Origin: Virgibacillus indicus | Lineage (GTDB): Bacteria; Bacillota; Bacilli; Bacillales; Amphibacillaceae | Assembly: GCF_002266285.1 (NCBI RefSeq) | Contig: NZ_NPMS01000009.1 | Span: forward strand, 1 to 64,000 | Reading direction: 5' to 3' | Length of the DNA stretch: 64,000 nt | In this document: in pieces, positions 16,988-25,207 of the stretch | Numbering within the stretch: the first letter of the stretch is position 1 | How the letters are laid out: each line of letters begins with the position of its first letter | Translations under genes and position numbers: made by a program | Notes under the pieces: generated by a model | Databases searched by the model: none | What the model was told of the DNA's origin: nothing | What the model saw: the letters and a program-made list of their open reading frames with translations, nothing else

Positions 16988-17611
16988 CTACCCTTTTAAT
17001 GCTTGATTAACAATGTTTACAAGTTCGCTGCTATACGTATTCAAGTCAACTTTTTTTGTTATATCAGTATTAAACATATACTCTCCAATTGCTCCTTGCA
17101 TCATATTGGCCATGACTTCTATGTTAAACATCCCAAACTCCCCTTTTGCTTGTCCATCATGCAAAATTAACCGAAGCTCATTCATGATCGGGTCTTCATC
17201 TTCATCGTTACCTAACTTATAATACGGAATATTATCGGGTGTTCTGGCATTAAAGATAATTTCTATCAGAGCTGTATTACGTGCAGGGTGAGTACCTTGA
17301 TAAGCCAGACTTGCCATAATAAAGGCCTTTATCTTCCCTTGATTCGTACTTTCCCGATGGACCCTCTCCAAAATATATGTTGTTGAGCTTTCTAGCAGAT
17401 TTGTCAGCAGATGATTCATCAAATCACTTTTATCTGCAAAATGGTAAGAAATCAGTGCTGTGCTAATCCCTGCCTTTTTTGCGATTTGTGCAAGGCTTGC
17501 TTTTTGGTAACCAATTTCATCAAGTGTTTTGATCGCCGCCTTTATAATTTGTTCACGTCTTGCTTCAGCGATAAATGACTGTTTACCTGTCTTTTTTTGA
17601 TCTTCTTTCAT
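16988..17611 (-). CDS. TetR-family transcriptional regulator
   Basis: 207 residues with an N-terminal TetR helix-turn-helix (ASLAQIAKKAGISTALISYH, about residues 39-58) and a ligand-binding C-terminal domain. The gene overlaps the 3' end of the YqeB-like gene by four bases (ATGA type), so they are one operon. The likely operator is the 16-bp palindrome at 18381-18396. Confidence 0.85.
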   Translation of the reverse strand: MKEDQKKTGKQSFIAEARREQIIKAAIKTLDEIGYQKASLAQIAKKAGISTALISYHFADKSDLMNHLLTNLLESSTTYILERVHRESTNQGKIKAFIMASLAYQGTHPARNTALIEIIFNARTPDNIPYYKLGNDEDEDPIMNELRLILHDGQAKGEFGMFNIEVMANMMQGAIGEYMFNTDITKKVDLNTYSSELVNIVNQALKG

Positions 17612-18294
17612 TTATCTTCACCTCTAACTATTCTTACATACTGACGTTTATCTTCATCACGAATAACAATTCCATTATCAACCAAATCTTTTCGAAGAGT
17701 CTTAGCTTCTTCTTTTTCTTCATTCTTTAAAGCTCGTTCCCTTGTTGACAGCAAGGCATTGACATGCGGAGAAAAGTCCGGATGGTCAGCTACCCAGCGC
17801 TGATATTGATTCTCAAAAGGGTCTTTTTCTTTCCACGGATACCTATGTTGTCTAAAAGCCTCCGATATTAATTCCTTTTTCGATTCAGGCTGTCCTCGGA
17901 ACAGTTCATTTCCTTCGGTGCCTAAGAAGACAAGATCTTTTCCCTCCATGTAAATAGCTGAGGTTTCTGTTTTATAAATATTATTTACTTTCTCTTTGAA
18001 ATTCAGCTTCACTTCTTCATCTGTAATTGTTATTCTAAGAGTTTCGCTAAAGGCATAAAATACAAAGAATATTCCAGCAATCACACCTAAAATGACTCCT
18101 ATAACCGAAATCCATTGGCTTTCCAAGGCAGCAATCCATTCAAACACTCCTTCAAAAGGAATAAAAGGTATCTTTATTGCCCATCCGGCAATAGTAGGCA
18201 TAAACCAACCGAATAATGCTCCAAGAATCGGTGGCACAATGATAAGTATAGCTTTTTCACCAGTTGATAAACCCAGGACTGTTTCGTAATTCAT
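17608..18294 (-). CDS. YqeB-like membrane protein
   Basis: 228 residues: two N-terminal helical pairs (about 12-50 and 62-88), then a soluble domain ending in RKDLVDNGIVIRDEDKRQYVR. This layout and the tail motif match the uncharacterised YqeB family of bacilli. ATG 18292-18294 has GGAGGAGA upstream and opens MNYETVLGLSTGEK. Cotranscribed with the TetR gene. Confidence 0.75.
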   Translation of the reverse strand: MNYETVLGLSTGEKAILIIVPPILGALFGWFMPTIAGWAIKIPFIPFEGVFEWIAALESQWISVIGVILGVIAGIFFVFYAFSETLRITITDEEVKLNFKEKVNNIYKTETSAIYMEGKDLVFLGTEGNELFRGQPESKKELISEAFRQHRYPWKEKDPFENQYQRWVADHPDFSPHVNALLSTRERALKNEEKEEAKTLRKDLVDNGIVIRDEDKRQYVRIVRGEDK

Positions 18295-18380
18295 TACTCT
18301 TCTCCTCCATTTCAAATTAAATGATTCAACCTATTATCAAAAAAACGAAATATATTTTGACTGATTAATTATTTTATTGA

Positions 18381-18396
18381 TTGATTGATCAATCAA
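18381..18396. promoter_or_regulatory. Palindromic operator of the YqeB-TetR operon
   Basis: TTGATTGATCAATCAA is a perfect 16-bp palindrome. On the minus strand TTGATT can serve as a -35 with AATAAT 17 bp downstream. Size and position suit autorepression by the operon's TetR protein. Confidence 0.65.
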
Positions 18397-18497
18397 ATAT
18401 TAGCATAAGAGAAATTTGCAGTCAATACAACAATTATTATTGTTTTGTTCTGTAGAAAGCTTCTTCTGGATTTTTTTACTGTCGTCAACTGCGAGTT

Positions 18498-18530
18498 TAA
18501 AAAAGGGCATCCCATGTTTCAGGATACCCA
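18498..18530 (-). terminator. Terminator of sspP
   Basis: GGGTATCC pairs with GGATGCCC around an 8-nt loop, followed on the minus strand by six Ts. Confidence 0.85.
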
Positions 18531-18538
18531 GCAACGAA

Positions 18539-18691
18539 TTAAAGACCATGATGCGGATTGTTTTTTTGACGTGAATGATTTGCAGTTTTAACTTTCTTTG
18601 AGCCACTTAAGGGTTCCCCGTAAGGCTGCGCTGGACTTTGTGGCAATTTCGGACGTTCCTGCTGCTTCGGCCCTTTTGGTTTTCCTGCCAT
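18539..18691 (-). CDS. sspP: Small acid-soluble spore protein P
   Basis: 50 residues. The C-terminal block EPLSGSKKVKTANHSRQKNN matches the conserved SspP tail (EPLDGSKKVK-NH-RQK). The N-terminus is Pro/Lys rich. AAAGGGGGAAATTAAA precedes the ATG, a terminator follows, and a sigma-G-like promoter lies upstream. It is a minor forespore protein. Confidence 0.85.
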   Translation of the reverse strand: MAGKPKGPKQQERPKLPQSPAQPYGEPLSGSKKVKTANHSRQKNNPHHGL

Positions 18692-18718
18692 TTTAATTTC
18701 CCCCTTTCGTTTTGCATT

Positions 18719-18748
18719 TAGTTTTCGACAAAGCTGTTGTTTTATTCA
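18719..18748 (-). promoter_or_regulatory. Candidate sigma-G promoter of sspP
   Basis: On the minus strand TGAATA (18743-18748) is followed 17 bp later by AAAACTA (18719-18725). This matches the sigma-G -35 fully and the CATACTA -10 at five of seven bases. Confidence 0.5.
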
Positions 18749-18851
18749 TAAACCCTTATTTATCAAGGTTTATATGGTATACTTGTAATAGGAAGTATTA
18801 CTGAAAAATTAAATATTTTCCTATAAAATCATTTAGGAGAGATCAGCATCA

Positions 18852-20579
18852 TTGTTTAAAGATAATCGCTTTAAGGGATTATCCCCCAATGATTTAAAGA
18901 AGGATTTAATTGCTGGAATCACAGTGGGGATTGTTGCAATGCCATTAGGGATGGCATTTGCAATCGCATCAGGTGTAAAACCGGAATATGGGCTTTATAC
19001 AACTATTATTGCAGGTTTATTAGTAGCATTGCTAGGGGGATCGAGATTTCAAATTGCCGGTCCAACTGGGGCGTTCATACCGATACTGCTAGCAATCGTA
19101 TTGCAATATGGCTACGAGAACCTTCTGATTGCAGGGTTTTTAGCAGGGATAATGCTCATAATCATGGGCATTTTTAAATTGGGTAATTTAATAAAGTACA
19201 TCCCTCGCTCTGTCACAATCGGATTTACAGCTGGAATTGCAGTCATTATATTCAGTGGTCAAATAGGTGACTTTTTAGGTCTTGAAGGGCTTGAGAAAAA
19301 AGAATATTTTCATGAAAATATGATCCAGCTTATACAAAATATCGGAACTATTAATTGGTTTAGTGCATTGACTGCAGGTATTGGATTATTGATTATTATT
19401 TTAATTCCAAAGTTGTTTCCAAGGGTGCCAATACTATTAGTTGCTCTTGTTATACCAACAATCATAGCATTCTTATTCTATCCAGATAAAGTAGCGACAA
19501 TTGGCACTGCATTTGGTGGTATTGCTCAATCGCTGCCAGACTTTCAAATACCAGAGCTAACCTGGGAGAAAATAATAATGCTCTTGCAGCCGGCCTTTGT
19601 TATTGCCATGCTTGGGGGTATCGAGTCATTACTATCAGCAGTTGTTGCCGATGGGATGACTGGAAAGCGCCACAATTCAAATCGTGAGCTTGTAGGCCAG
19701 GGAATTGCCAACGTTGTAACCCCATTATTTGGGGGAATTCCTGCAACAGGCGCGATTGCGAGAACTGCTACAAATATCAAGAGTGGGGCCATCAGTCCAT
19801 TTTCAGGAATTTTTCAGGGATTTTTTGTATTACTGACTTTGCTGCTGTTTGCCCCATATGCTTCACATATTCCTCTCGCGAGTATGGCACCAATCTTAAT
19901 GATTGTCGCTTTTAATATGAGTGAGTATAAATCTTTTCTTCATATGCTAAAACTTAAGTCCAGTGACTCTCTTGTCTTAATGACGACATTTTTATTAACT
20001 GTTTTCGTGAACTTAACCGTTGCTGTTCAAATTGGGTTATTACTCGCAATGGTCTCATTTATTAAACGGATGAGTGAGGTTCTGGAGGTCGAAAAGGTTA
20101 TACCGGCTATGTCAAAAGAAAAAAGTGAGTTATCTGAATCAGAGGATTTCGGTGTTAAGTGTCCACAGCTTGCCTTTTTTACAGTAGAAGGTCCTTTATT
20201 TTTTGGAGCTGCAGATAAATTTGAGTCCATGATTACCCGTTCCATTAACAAACGCCCTTCTGTTCTTGTTCTGAAAATGAAACATGTTTCACTTATTGAT
20301 GCAACCGGTGGAGCCAATTTAAGATCCCTCCTGAGAGACTTTAAAAAAATGGGTGGAATAACCTTAATCGCAGAGCTTAATGATGAAGTTAGCCGTATGT
20401 TTAAAACCAGCGGATTATATGATGAAATAGGCACAGAGAACTTTTTCAACAGCGCAGCAGATGCAGTCGACTACGGTTTACAACTAATTAATGTTGGAAA
20501 ATGTCCAACATGCTCTCGAAGTGGTCAAATTAACTGTCAGGTCTTTAAAGAAAGCAAAGTAATCCAAAAATCGGGTTAA
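18852..20579 (+). CDS. SulP-family anion transporter with STAS domain
   Basis: 575 residues: a SulP membrane domain of about 12-14 segments (residues 15-410; IAGPTGAFIPILLAIV is the anion-binding region) and a cytoplasmic STAS domain (about 430-550, with LIDATGGANL). Substrates in the family include sulfate, bicarbonate or dicarboxylates. It ends in a CPTCSRSGQINC cysteine-rich tail that is unusual for the family. TTG 18852 is preceded by AGGAGAG. Single gene. Confidence 0.9.
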   Translation: MFKDNRFKGLSPNDLKKDLIAGITVGIVAMPLGMAFAIASGVKPEYGLYTTIIAGLLVALLGGSRFQIAGPTGAFIPILLAIVLQYGYENLLIAGFLAGIMLIIMGIFKLGNLIKYIPRSVTIGFTAGIAVIIFSGQIGDFLGLEGLEKKEYFHENMIQLIQNIGTINWFSALTAGIGLLIIILIPKLFPRVPILLVALVIPTIIAFLFYPDKVATIGTAFGGIAQSLPDFQIPELTWEKIIMLLQPAFVIAMLGGIESLLSAVVADGMTGKRHNSNRELVGQGIANVVTPLFGGIPATGAIARTATNIKSGAISPFSGIFQGFFVLLTLLLFAPYASHIPLASMAPILMIVAFNMSEYKSFLHMLKLKSSDSLVLMTTFLLTVFVNLTVAVQIGLLLAMVSFIKRMSEVLEVEKVIPAMSKEKSELSESEDFGVKCPQLAFFTVEGPLFFGAADKFESMITRSINKRPSVLVLKMKHVSLIDATGGANLRSLLRDFKKMGGITLIAELNDEVSRMFKTSGLYDEIGTENFFNSAADAVDYGLQLINVGKCPTCSRSGQINCQVFKESKVIQKSG

Positions 20580-20613
20580 ATTTTAAATAAAGGTATATAT
20601 TTTCTTTTTTATG

Positions 20614-20749
20614 TGATATACTAGTATTAATTATTGATGTTCGTTAGCAATACAAGATATAAAAGTTAATTCTTTAATGATTATCGTCTTGAATTATTCA
20701 GAACAAAAATAGTAATAAATGTGCTAGAAAGCACTTGGAGGAATTTCAC
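20614..20749 (+). promoter_or_regulatory. Cold-shock gene promoter and long 5' leader
   Basis: An extended -10 (TGATATACT, 20614-20622) has no good -35. About 120 nt of leader follow. Just before the ribosome site lies the hairpin GTGCT-AGAA-AGCAC (20721-20734), ending 2 nt before GGAGG. Long structured leaders that control translation in the cold are typical of csp genes. Confidence 0.5.
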
Positions 20750-20950
20750 ATGAACAAAGGTTCAGTAAAATGGTTTAACGCAGACAAAGGCTTCGGTTTT
20801 ATCGAGGTTGAAGGTGGAGACGATGTATTCGTACATTTCTCAGCAATTCAAGGCGAAGGTTTCAAATCATTAGACGAAGGTCAAGTAGTTACTTTTGATA
20901 TCGAAGAAGGTAACCGCGGACCACAAGCTGCTAACGTTGTTAAAGCGTAA
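20750..20950 (+). CDS. Cold-shock protein, CspA/CspB family
   Basis: 66 residues, the full single-domain length. RNP1 (KGFGFIEV) and RNP2 (VFVHFSAI) are intact. It binds single-stranded RNA or DNA and keeps transcripts unfolded in the cold. ATG 20750-20752 has GGAGG upstream. Monocistronic, with a strong terminator. Confidence 0.95.
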   Translation: MNKGSVKWFNADKGFGFIEVEGGDDVFVHFSAIQGEGFKSLDEGQVVTFDIEEGNRGPQAANVVKA

Positions 20951-20962
20951 GCAGACAATATC

Positions 20963-20998
20963 AAAGGACTTCTCACAATAGTGAGAGGTCCTTTTTTT
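20963..20998 (+). terminator. Terminator of the cold-shock gene
   Basis: AAAGGACTTCTCAC pairs with GTGAGAGGTCCTTT around AATA, followed by a long T-run. Confidence 0.9.
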
Positions 20999-21085
20999 GG
21001 TTAAGAAATTTTAATAATAAAAGAACCCCTAACGTTGAAGCTTCTACAGCATCAAAATTCAGGGCTCAGATTTTTCAAGAAAGTA

Positions 21086-22015
21086 TTATTTAATAAATTC
21101 CTCTGTTAAAACTGGTACAATTTGTTTCTTGCGTGAAACGACACCTTTGAGAAGTGCTCTGTTATTATCCAGGGTAACACCAAATGCCGGTTCTACTTTA
21201 TCTTTTCCGCTGCCTTGTGCAAGTACGTCCGAATCATTATTTAAAATATCGGTTACAACGAACAAGAAAAGATCAAGCTCTTTATCCTTGATAATTTGTG
21301 CGATTTCAGTCGTAATATCATCCTGGAATGCATAGATTTTGCTTGTATCTACAGCATTTACCTGGGCGATTTCCACTTTCGCTTCCCCCATTGAGAATTC
21401 TTTTGCATCCATTGTTAAAAGTTCAGTAACCGTCTTATCACTTAAATCTGCACCGGCCTGAAGCATTTCAAGTCCGTATGTTTCAAGATTTACACCGGCA
21501 ATTTCTGCAAGTTCATATGCCGCATCCACATCTTCTTTGGTACATGTCGGTGATTTTAATAATAATGAATCCGATACAATTGCTGATACTAATAGGCCAG
21601 CGATTTCTTTGGTAACAGGAACCCCATTTTCCTTATACATTTTGTTTAAAATCGTTGCCGTGCAGCCAACAGGTTCAGCACGGAAATAGAGTGGCTCTTT
21701 TGTTTCAAAATTAGAAATACGATGATGATCAATTACTTCTGCTATACGAACATCTTTAATATTATCAGCACTTTGCTGGAATTCGTTATGGTCAACCAGA
21801 ATAACATCCGTAACATCTGACTCCACTTTTTCGATGAACTGTGGAGCTTCCACGCCAAAATAGTTCAGCGCAAATTGCGTTTCTTTACTAACTTCTCCAA
21901 GTCTTGCAGGCTCTGCATTGACACCCAGTTTATTTTTCAAATCGGCATATGCCAGTGCGGAACAAATGGTATCTGTGTCAGGACTTTTATGTCCAAAAAT
22001 TAATGTTTTGCTCAT
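21086..22015 (-). CDS. ppaC: Manganese-dependent inorganic pyrophosphatase (family II)
   Basis: 309 residues. DHH-family motifs are present: [21 protein letters not shown], the signature VIDHHRI, and the C-terminal [10 protein letters not shown] that binds the substrate phosphate. It hydrolyses pyrophosphate to drive biosynthesis. ATG 22013-22015 is 7 nt from AAGGAGA; another ATG two codons upstream is too close. An imperfect hairpin at about 21024-21070 could terminate it. Confidence 0.95.
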   Translation of the reverse strand: MSKTLIFGHKSPDTDTICSALAYADLKNKLGVNAEPARLGEVSKETQFALNYFGVEAPQFIEKVESDVTDVILVDHNEFQQSADNIKDVRIAEVIDHHRISNFETKEPLYFRAEPVGCTATILNKMYKENGVPVTKEIAGLLVSAIVSDSLLLKSPTCTKEDVDAAYELAEIAGVNLETYGLEMLQAGADLSDKTVTELLTMDAKEFSMGEAKVEIAQVNAVDTSKIYAFQDDITTEIAQIIKDKELDLFLFVVTDILNNDSDVLAQGSGKDKVEPAFGVTLDNNRALLKGVVSRKKQIVPVLTEEFIK

Positions 22016-22144
22016 ATTCATTCTCCTTCTAGTATGTTTTCCACTTACAAGATTATCATAATTTACTGCTTCATGAGTAGCAAATCACTTTGTTTTTACA
22101 GCCAATTTCAGTTTTCCACCAGGAAAGAATTCAGCTGCTTAAAA

Positions 22145-22696
22145 TCATACCCTCTCATTATACCATTCGGTAACCTTCTTTTTAATATCTGAATTCTGTA
22201 CCTCTTGTGCATGGAATCCGTTAACATCCACTACCTTTATAAATGCACCTTCATCCTTTTGCAGCTTTACTACACAATACCCTTCAAGCTGGGAAGGTAA
22301 AAGCTCAATGATTGCCGCATCGGAATATAGTTTATAAACTTTTTCGATGTCATCTTCAGAGAGTTTCCACACAGTTGGCAATTCAACTTCTTCATTTATG
22401 ATCTCCGTTTTATGATTGGATTTTTCTTTACCATTAAAGAGTTTAAGTCCTGCGATTTTACCATTTGCATTTTGCAATAATTTAATTACTTCGGAAATCC
22501 CAATTAAAACCATCCCATCGACAGTTGACTGAACAGCCAATTGAAGGAAAAATCTCCATTCAAATCTGGTCTCCTGATTGCCAAAACTATCTTGATAGTA
22601 CATCTGATTTGCATTGATAAAACCCTGAATAAATCCAATTATGATAACTGCAATCCCTAAGTAAAATAAAATTTTCCCTATGACGTTCTGCTTCAT
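22145..22696 (-). CDS. Membrane protein of unknown function
   Basis: 183 residues: one hydrophobic helix near residues 8-27, a second less hydrophobic segment (LAVQSTVDGMVLIGISEVIK), then a soluble domain with ELPTVWKLSEDDIEKVYKL. I do not recognise the family. ATG 22694-22696 has GGGGGAAGAG upstream. Confidence 0.6.
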   Translation of the reverse strand: MKQNVIGKILFYLGIAVIIIGFIQGFINANQMYYQDSFGNQETRFEWRFFLQLAVQSTVDGMVLIGISEVIKLLQNANGKIAGLKLFNGKEKSNHKTEIINEEVELPTVWKLSEDDIEKVYKLYSDAAIIELLPSQLEGYCVVKLQKDEGAFIKVVDVNGFHAQEVQNSDIKKKVTEWYNERV

Positions 22697-22826
22697 TTTC
22701 TCTCTTCCCCCTCCCATTATTACTTCTTTATTGTATCGGCAAAATCCTTTTAAAAGTTATTTAATTTTACAATTCCCTTCATTCTTCTTATGATTAATAT
22801 GAGAAATAAAAACTGGAGGGATTTCG

Positions 22827-23279
22827 ATGTCAAAACAATTTAATGTAACGAGAGGTGCTTTTCTGGCATTTGTAAAGGAACTTGATGAGAAAACGGCAGA
22901 TATTCAAGCAGCTTATTTTAATAATACAATCAGATGGCATATTGGGCATGTGCTGGCAGCCTATGAAGGATTGCTTTTTGGTTATCCGGATCATTCTTCC
23001 AATATACCGGCAGATTATAATTCGCTGTTTGCAACAGGAACCAAACCAGCAGACTGGAACACAGAGCCTCCAAAGCTAGCTGATCTGACCAAACATCTAG
23101 AGGAACAGCAAAACCGGATAAATGATTTAACCGATGACTTCCTGGCAAAAGAGCTGCCATTTGAATTGCCATTTGGTAATTTCAAAACCTATGATGATAT
23201 TTTTGAGTTTTTGCTTCAGCATGAAAATGAGCATCTGGGCAAAATGAAAGCAATGAAACAAGTAGTGAGTGAAAGTTAA
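22827..23279 (+). CDS. DinB-like metal-binding protein
   Basis: 150 residues of the DinB four-helix fold. Likely metal ligands are the His in RWHIGHVL and in LLQHENEHLGKM. Some relatives are thiol-dependent S-transferases, including bacillithiol-dependent ones. The TAA is immediately followed by the ATG of an oxidase gene, so they are one operon. Confidence 0.8.
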   Translation: MSKQFNVTRGAFLAFVKELDEKTADIQAAYFNNTIRWHIGHVLAAYEGLLFGYPDHSSNIPADYNSLFATGTKPADWNTEPPKLADLTKHLEEQQNRINDLTDDFLAKELPFELPFGNFKTYDDIFEFLLQHENEHLGKMKAMKQVVSES

Positions 23280-24398
23280 ATGGTAAAGAAATATATTATT
23301 ATTGGTTCAGGAATATTAGGCGCCTCCACTGCCTATTATCTTTCAAAAGCTGGAGCAGATGTAACTGTGCTGGACCGGAAAGATAAAGGCCAGGCGACAG
23401 ATGCTGCTGCAGGAATCGTTTGTCCCTGGCTGTCTCAGCGGCGCAACAAAGCCTGGTACACACTAGCAAAAGGCGGAGCACGTGTGTATCCGCAGCTGAT
23501 TGAAGAGCTTTCTAAGGATGGCGAATCTGATACCGGGTATGCACAGGTTGGGGCCATTAGTCTGCATACAGATGAAGACAAGCTCATCGCTATGCGTGAC
23601 CGCGCACTGAAACGTCGGGAGGATGCTCCTGAGATTGGTGAGATCACCCTGTTAAATCCGGAGCAGACTAAGGCTTTATTTCCACTTTTAAAAGATGGCT
23701 ATGGGTCAGTTCATGTCAGTGGTGCTGCAAGAGTGGATGGCAGAAAGCTTCGGGAGGCACTAATACGGGGAGCAAAAAAACATGGTGCGACCTTTATCTC
23801 CTGGGATGCCAGTATTGTTCATGACGGAAATCAGGTTATTGGTGTCAAGGCCAATGGAACAACAATTAAAGCAAATACTGTGATTGCTGCAACTGGTGCC
23901 TGGATGAATGAACTATTTGAACCGCTTGAAATTAACTTTAATATTACCCCACAACGTGCACAGATCATGCATATCAATGTTGGGGATTTGGATACATCGG
24001 CTCTGCCTGTCGTAATGCCACCAAGCAATCAATATTTACTCGGCTTTGATGACAAACGAATCGTCGCAGGATCGACACATGAAGACGAAGCAGGTTTTGA
24101 TTACCATACTACGATTGGTGGCCAGCATGAAATTCTATCAAAAGCTTTGGAGTTTGCTCCTGGCTTAGCCTCCGGCACACATTTGGAGACAAGAGTCGGC
24201 TTCCGTCCGGTTGCACCAGGATTTTTGCCTGTGATTGGGCAGCTTCCTGGTTTTAATAACCTATTGCTGGCAAATGGACTTGGAGCCTCTGGAATAACAA
24301 TGGGACCGTATATAGGTAAGCAATTGGCTAATATCGCACTGGGCAATGAAATTGATATTGATTTAGCTGACTATGACGTTGCTGGTGCGATTAAATGA
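23280..24398 (+). CDS. FAD-dependent D-amino-acid/glycine oxidase-like protein
   Basis: 372 residues: an N-terminal Rossmann FAD motif IIGSGILGASTAYYL, the VIAATGAWMN segment, and C-terminal GLGASGITMGPYIGKQLA that closes on the FAD, as in the DAO/ThiO/SoxB family. It should oxidise an amine or amino acid; the substrate is unknown. It directly abuts the DinB-like gene, and a large repeat array follows its stop. Confidence 0.85.
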   Translation: MVKKYIIIGSGILGASTAYYLSKAGADVTVLDRKDKGQATDAAAGIVCPWLSQRRNKAWYTLAKGGARVYPQLIEELSKDGESDTGYAQVGAISLHTDEDKLIAMRDRALKRREDAPEIGEITLLNPEQTKALFPLLKDGYGSVHVSGAARVDGRKLREALIRGAKKHGATFISWDASIVHDGNQVIGVKANGTTIKANTVIAATGAWMNELFEPLEINFNITPQRAQIMHINVGDLDTSALPVVMPPSNQYLLGFDDKRIVAGSTHEDEAGFDYHTTIGGQHEILSKALEFAPGLASGTHLETRVGFRPVAPGFLPVIGQLPGFNNLLLANGLGASGITMGPYIGKQLANIALGNEIDIDLADYDVAGAIK

Positions 24399-24404
24399 GT
24401 GTGT

Positions 24405-24683
24405 GAAGTTGAGAGATGAATGGCATCGTGTGACTTTAAAAGGATTCTCCGACCAAAAGTAGTGCGATAACCAATAAAAGTCGCGCAGCTCCGACCGAAA
24501 GTTGCGCGATACAGGCGAAAAGTTGTGCAATATCACAATAATGTAGTGATATCGCGCGAGTTTCCATTACTATTGCACAACTTTAAGAGGTAATCGCGCG
24601 AGTTTCTTCGGCTGTCGCACGACCTTAATAGAGAATATAAATTTGGATTTCATCTCAACTTCGGTCAAGTATCTCTCAACTTT
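24405..24683. repeat. Composite array of 21-bp intergenic repeats
   Basis: Four forward units (AAAAGTNGYGCRATA type) start at 24455, 24476, 24497 and 24518. Four inverted units start at 24550, 24571, 24592 and 24613. Spacing is exactly 21 bp in both halves, with 6-7 variable bases between cores. A lone inverted unit lies at 24425-24437. Outer copies of a sister motif AAGTTGAGA lie at 24405 (forward) and at 24651 and 24671 (inverted, again 21 bp apart). This fills the 349 bp between two convergent genes. Confidence 0.85.
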
Positions 24684-24710
24684 CCTTATCATCCATCCTT
24701 TCACCCAGAT

Positions 24711-24737
24711 AAAAAGGCTGCCTCATTCGAGACAGCC
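24711..24737 (-). terminator. Terminator of the SulP-Usp operon
   Basis: GGCTGTCTC pairs with GAGGCAGCC around GAAT, with a T-run on the minus strand. Confidence 0.85.
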
Positions 24738-24747
24738 CCTAACTCTT

Positions 24748-25164
24748 TTATTTAACAATTAAAACTGGACAATCCGCACGCTTGGCGACCTTATGACTGA
24801 CACTGCCCAGTAAGAATTCCTGTAAATTATTCAACCCGCGGCTGCCAATAACGACACAGTCAAAATTATTTTCATTTGCATAGGCAACAATTGTTGGGCC
24901 CGCTTCTCCATGTAAAATATGGGTTTTAAATGTAACCCCAGAGCCTTCCAATAATTCCCTCACTTTTTTTATCTTCTCCTTGCGCTTCAATTCAATTTCA
25001 AACTTATCTGCTGCATGAAGAACATCTGCTTTCGCTGTGTTTCCGTCAATCACGTAAATTGCTTCAATAGAACCATTAAATTTTTCCGCAAGTTCAATAG
25101 CATGGTTTGCTGAGCGTAAAGAATGCTCGGAGCCATCTGCTGCCAATAGGATTTTTTTGAACAA
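24748..25164 (-). CDS. Universal stress protein, UspA family
   Basis: About 138 residues. The N-terminal strand KILLAADGSEHS and the ATP-binding loop GSRGLNNLQEFLLGSVS are intact. TTG 25162-25164 has AGAGGTG five bases upstream, a better start than the ATG nine codons earlier. It follows a SulP transporter by 43 bp; SulP-Usp pairs are common and may give nucleotide-dependent control of anion uptake. Confidence 0.85.
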   Translation of the reverse strand: MFKKILLAADGSEHSLRSANHAIELAEKFNGSIEAIYVIDGNTAKADVLHAADKFEIELKRKEKIKKVRELLEGSGVTFKTHILHGEAGPTIVAYANENNFDCVVIGSRGLNNLQEFLLGSVSHKVAKRADCPVLIVK

Positions 25165-25207
25165 ATTAGACACCTCTTTAGAGACTGACATACGATTATT
25201 ATATCAT

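Noticed and set aside
18400..18606. 68-codon minus-strand frame over the sspP region
   Set aside because: It lies in another frame of the sspP gene and its terminator; sspP has the ribosome site and family match.
24405..24683. CRISPR array
   Set aside because: Spacers are only 6-7 bp, units diverge, and the second half is inverted; no cas genes are in the window.
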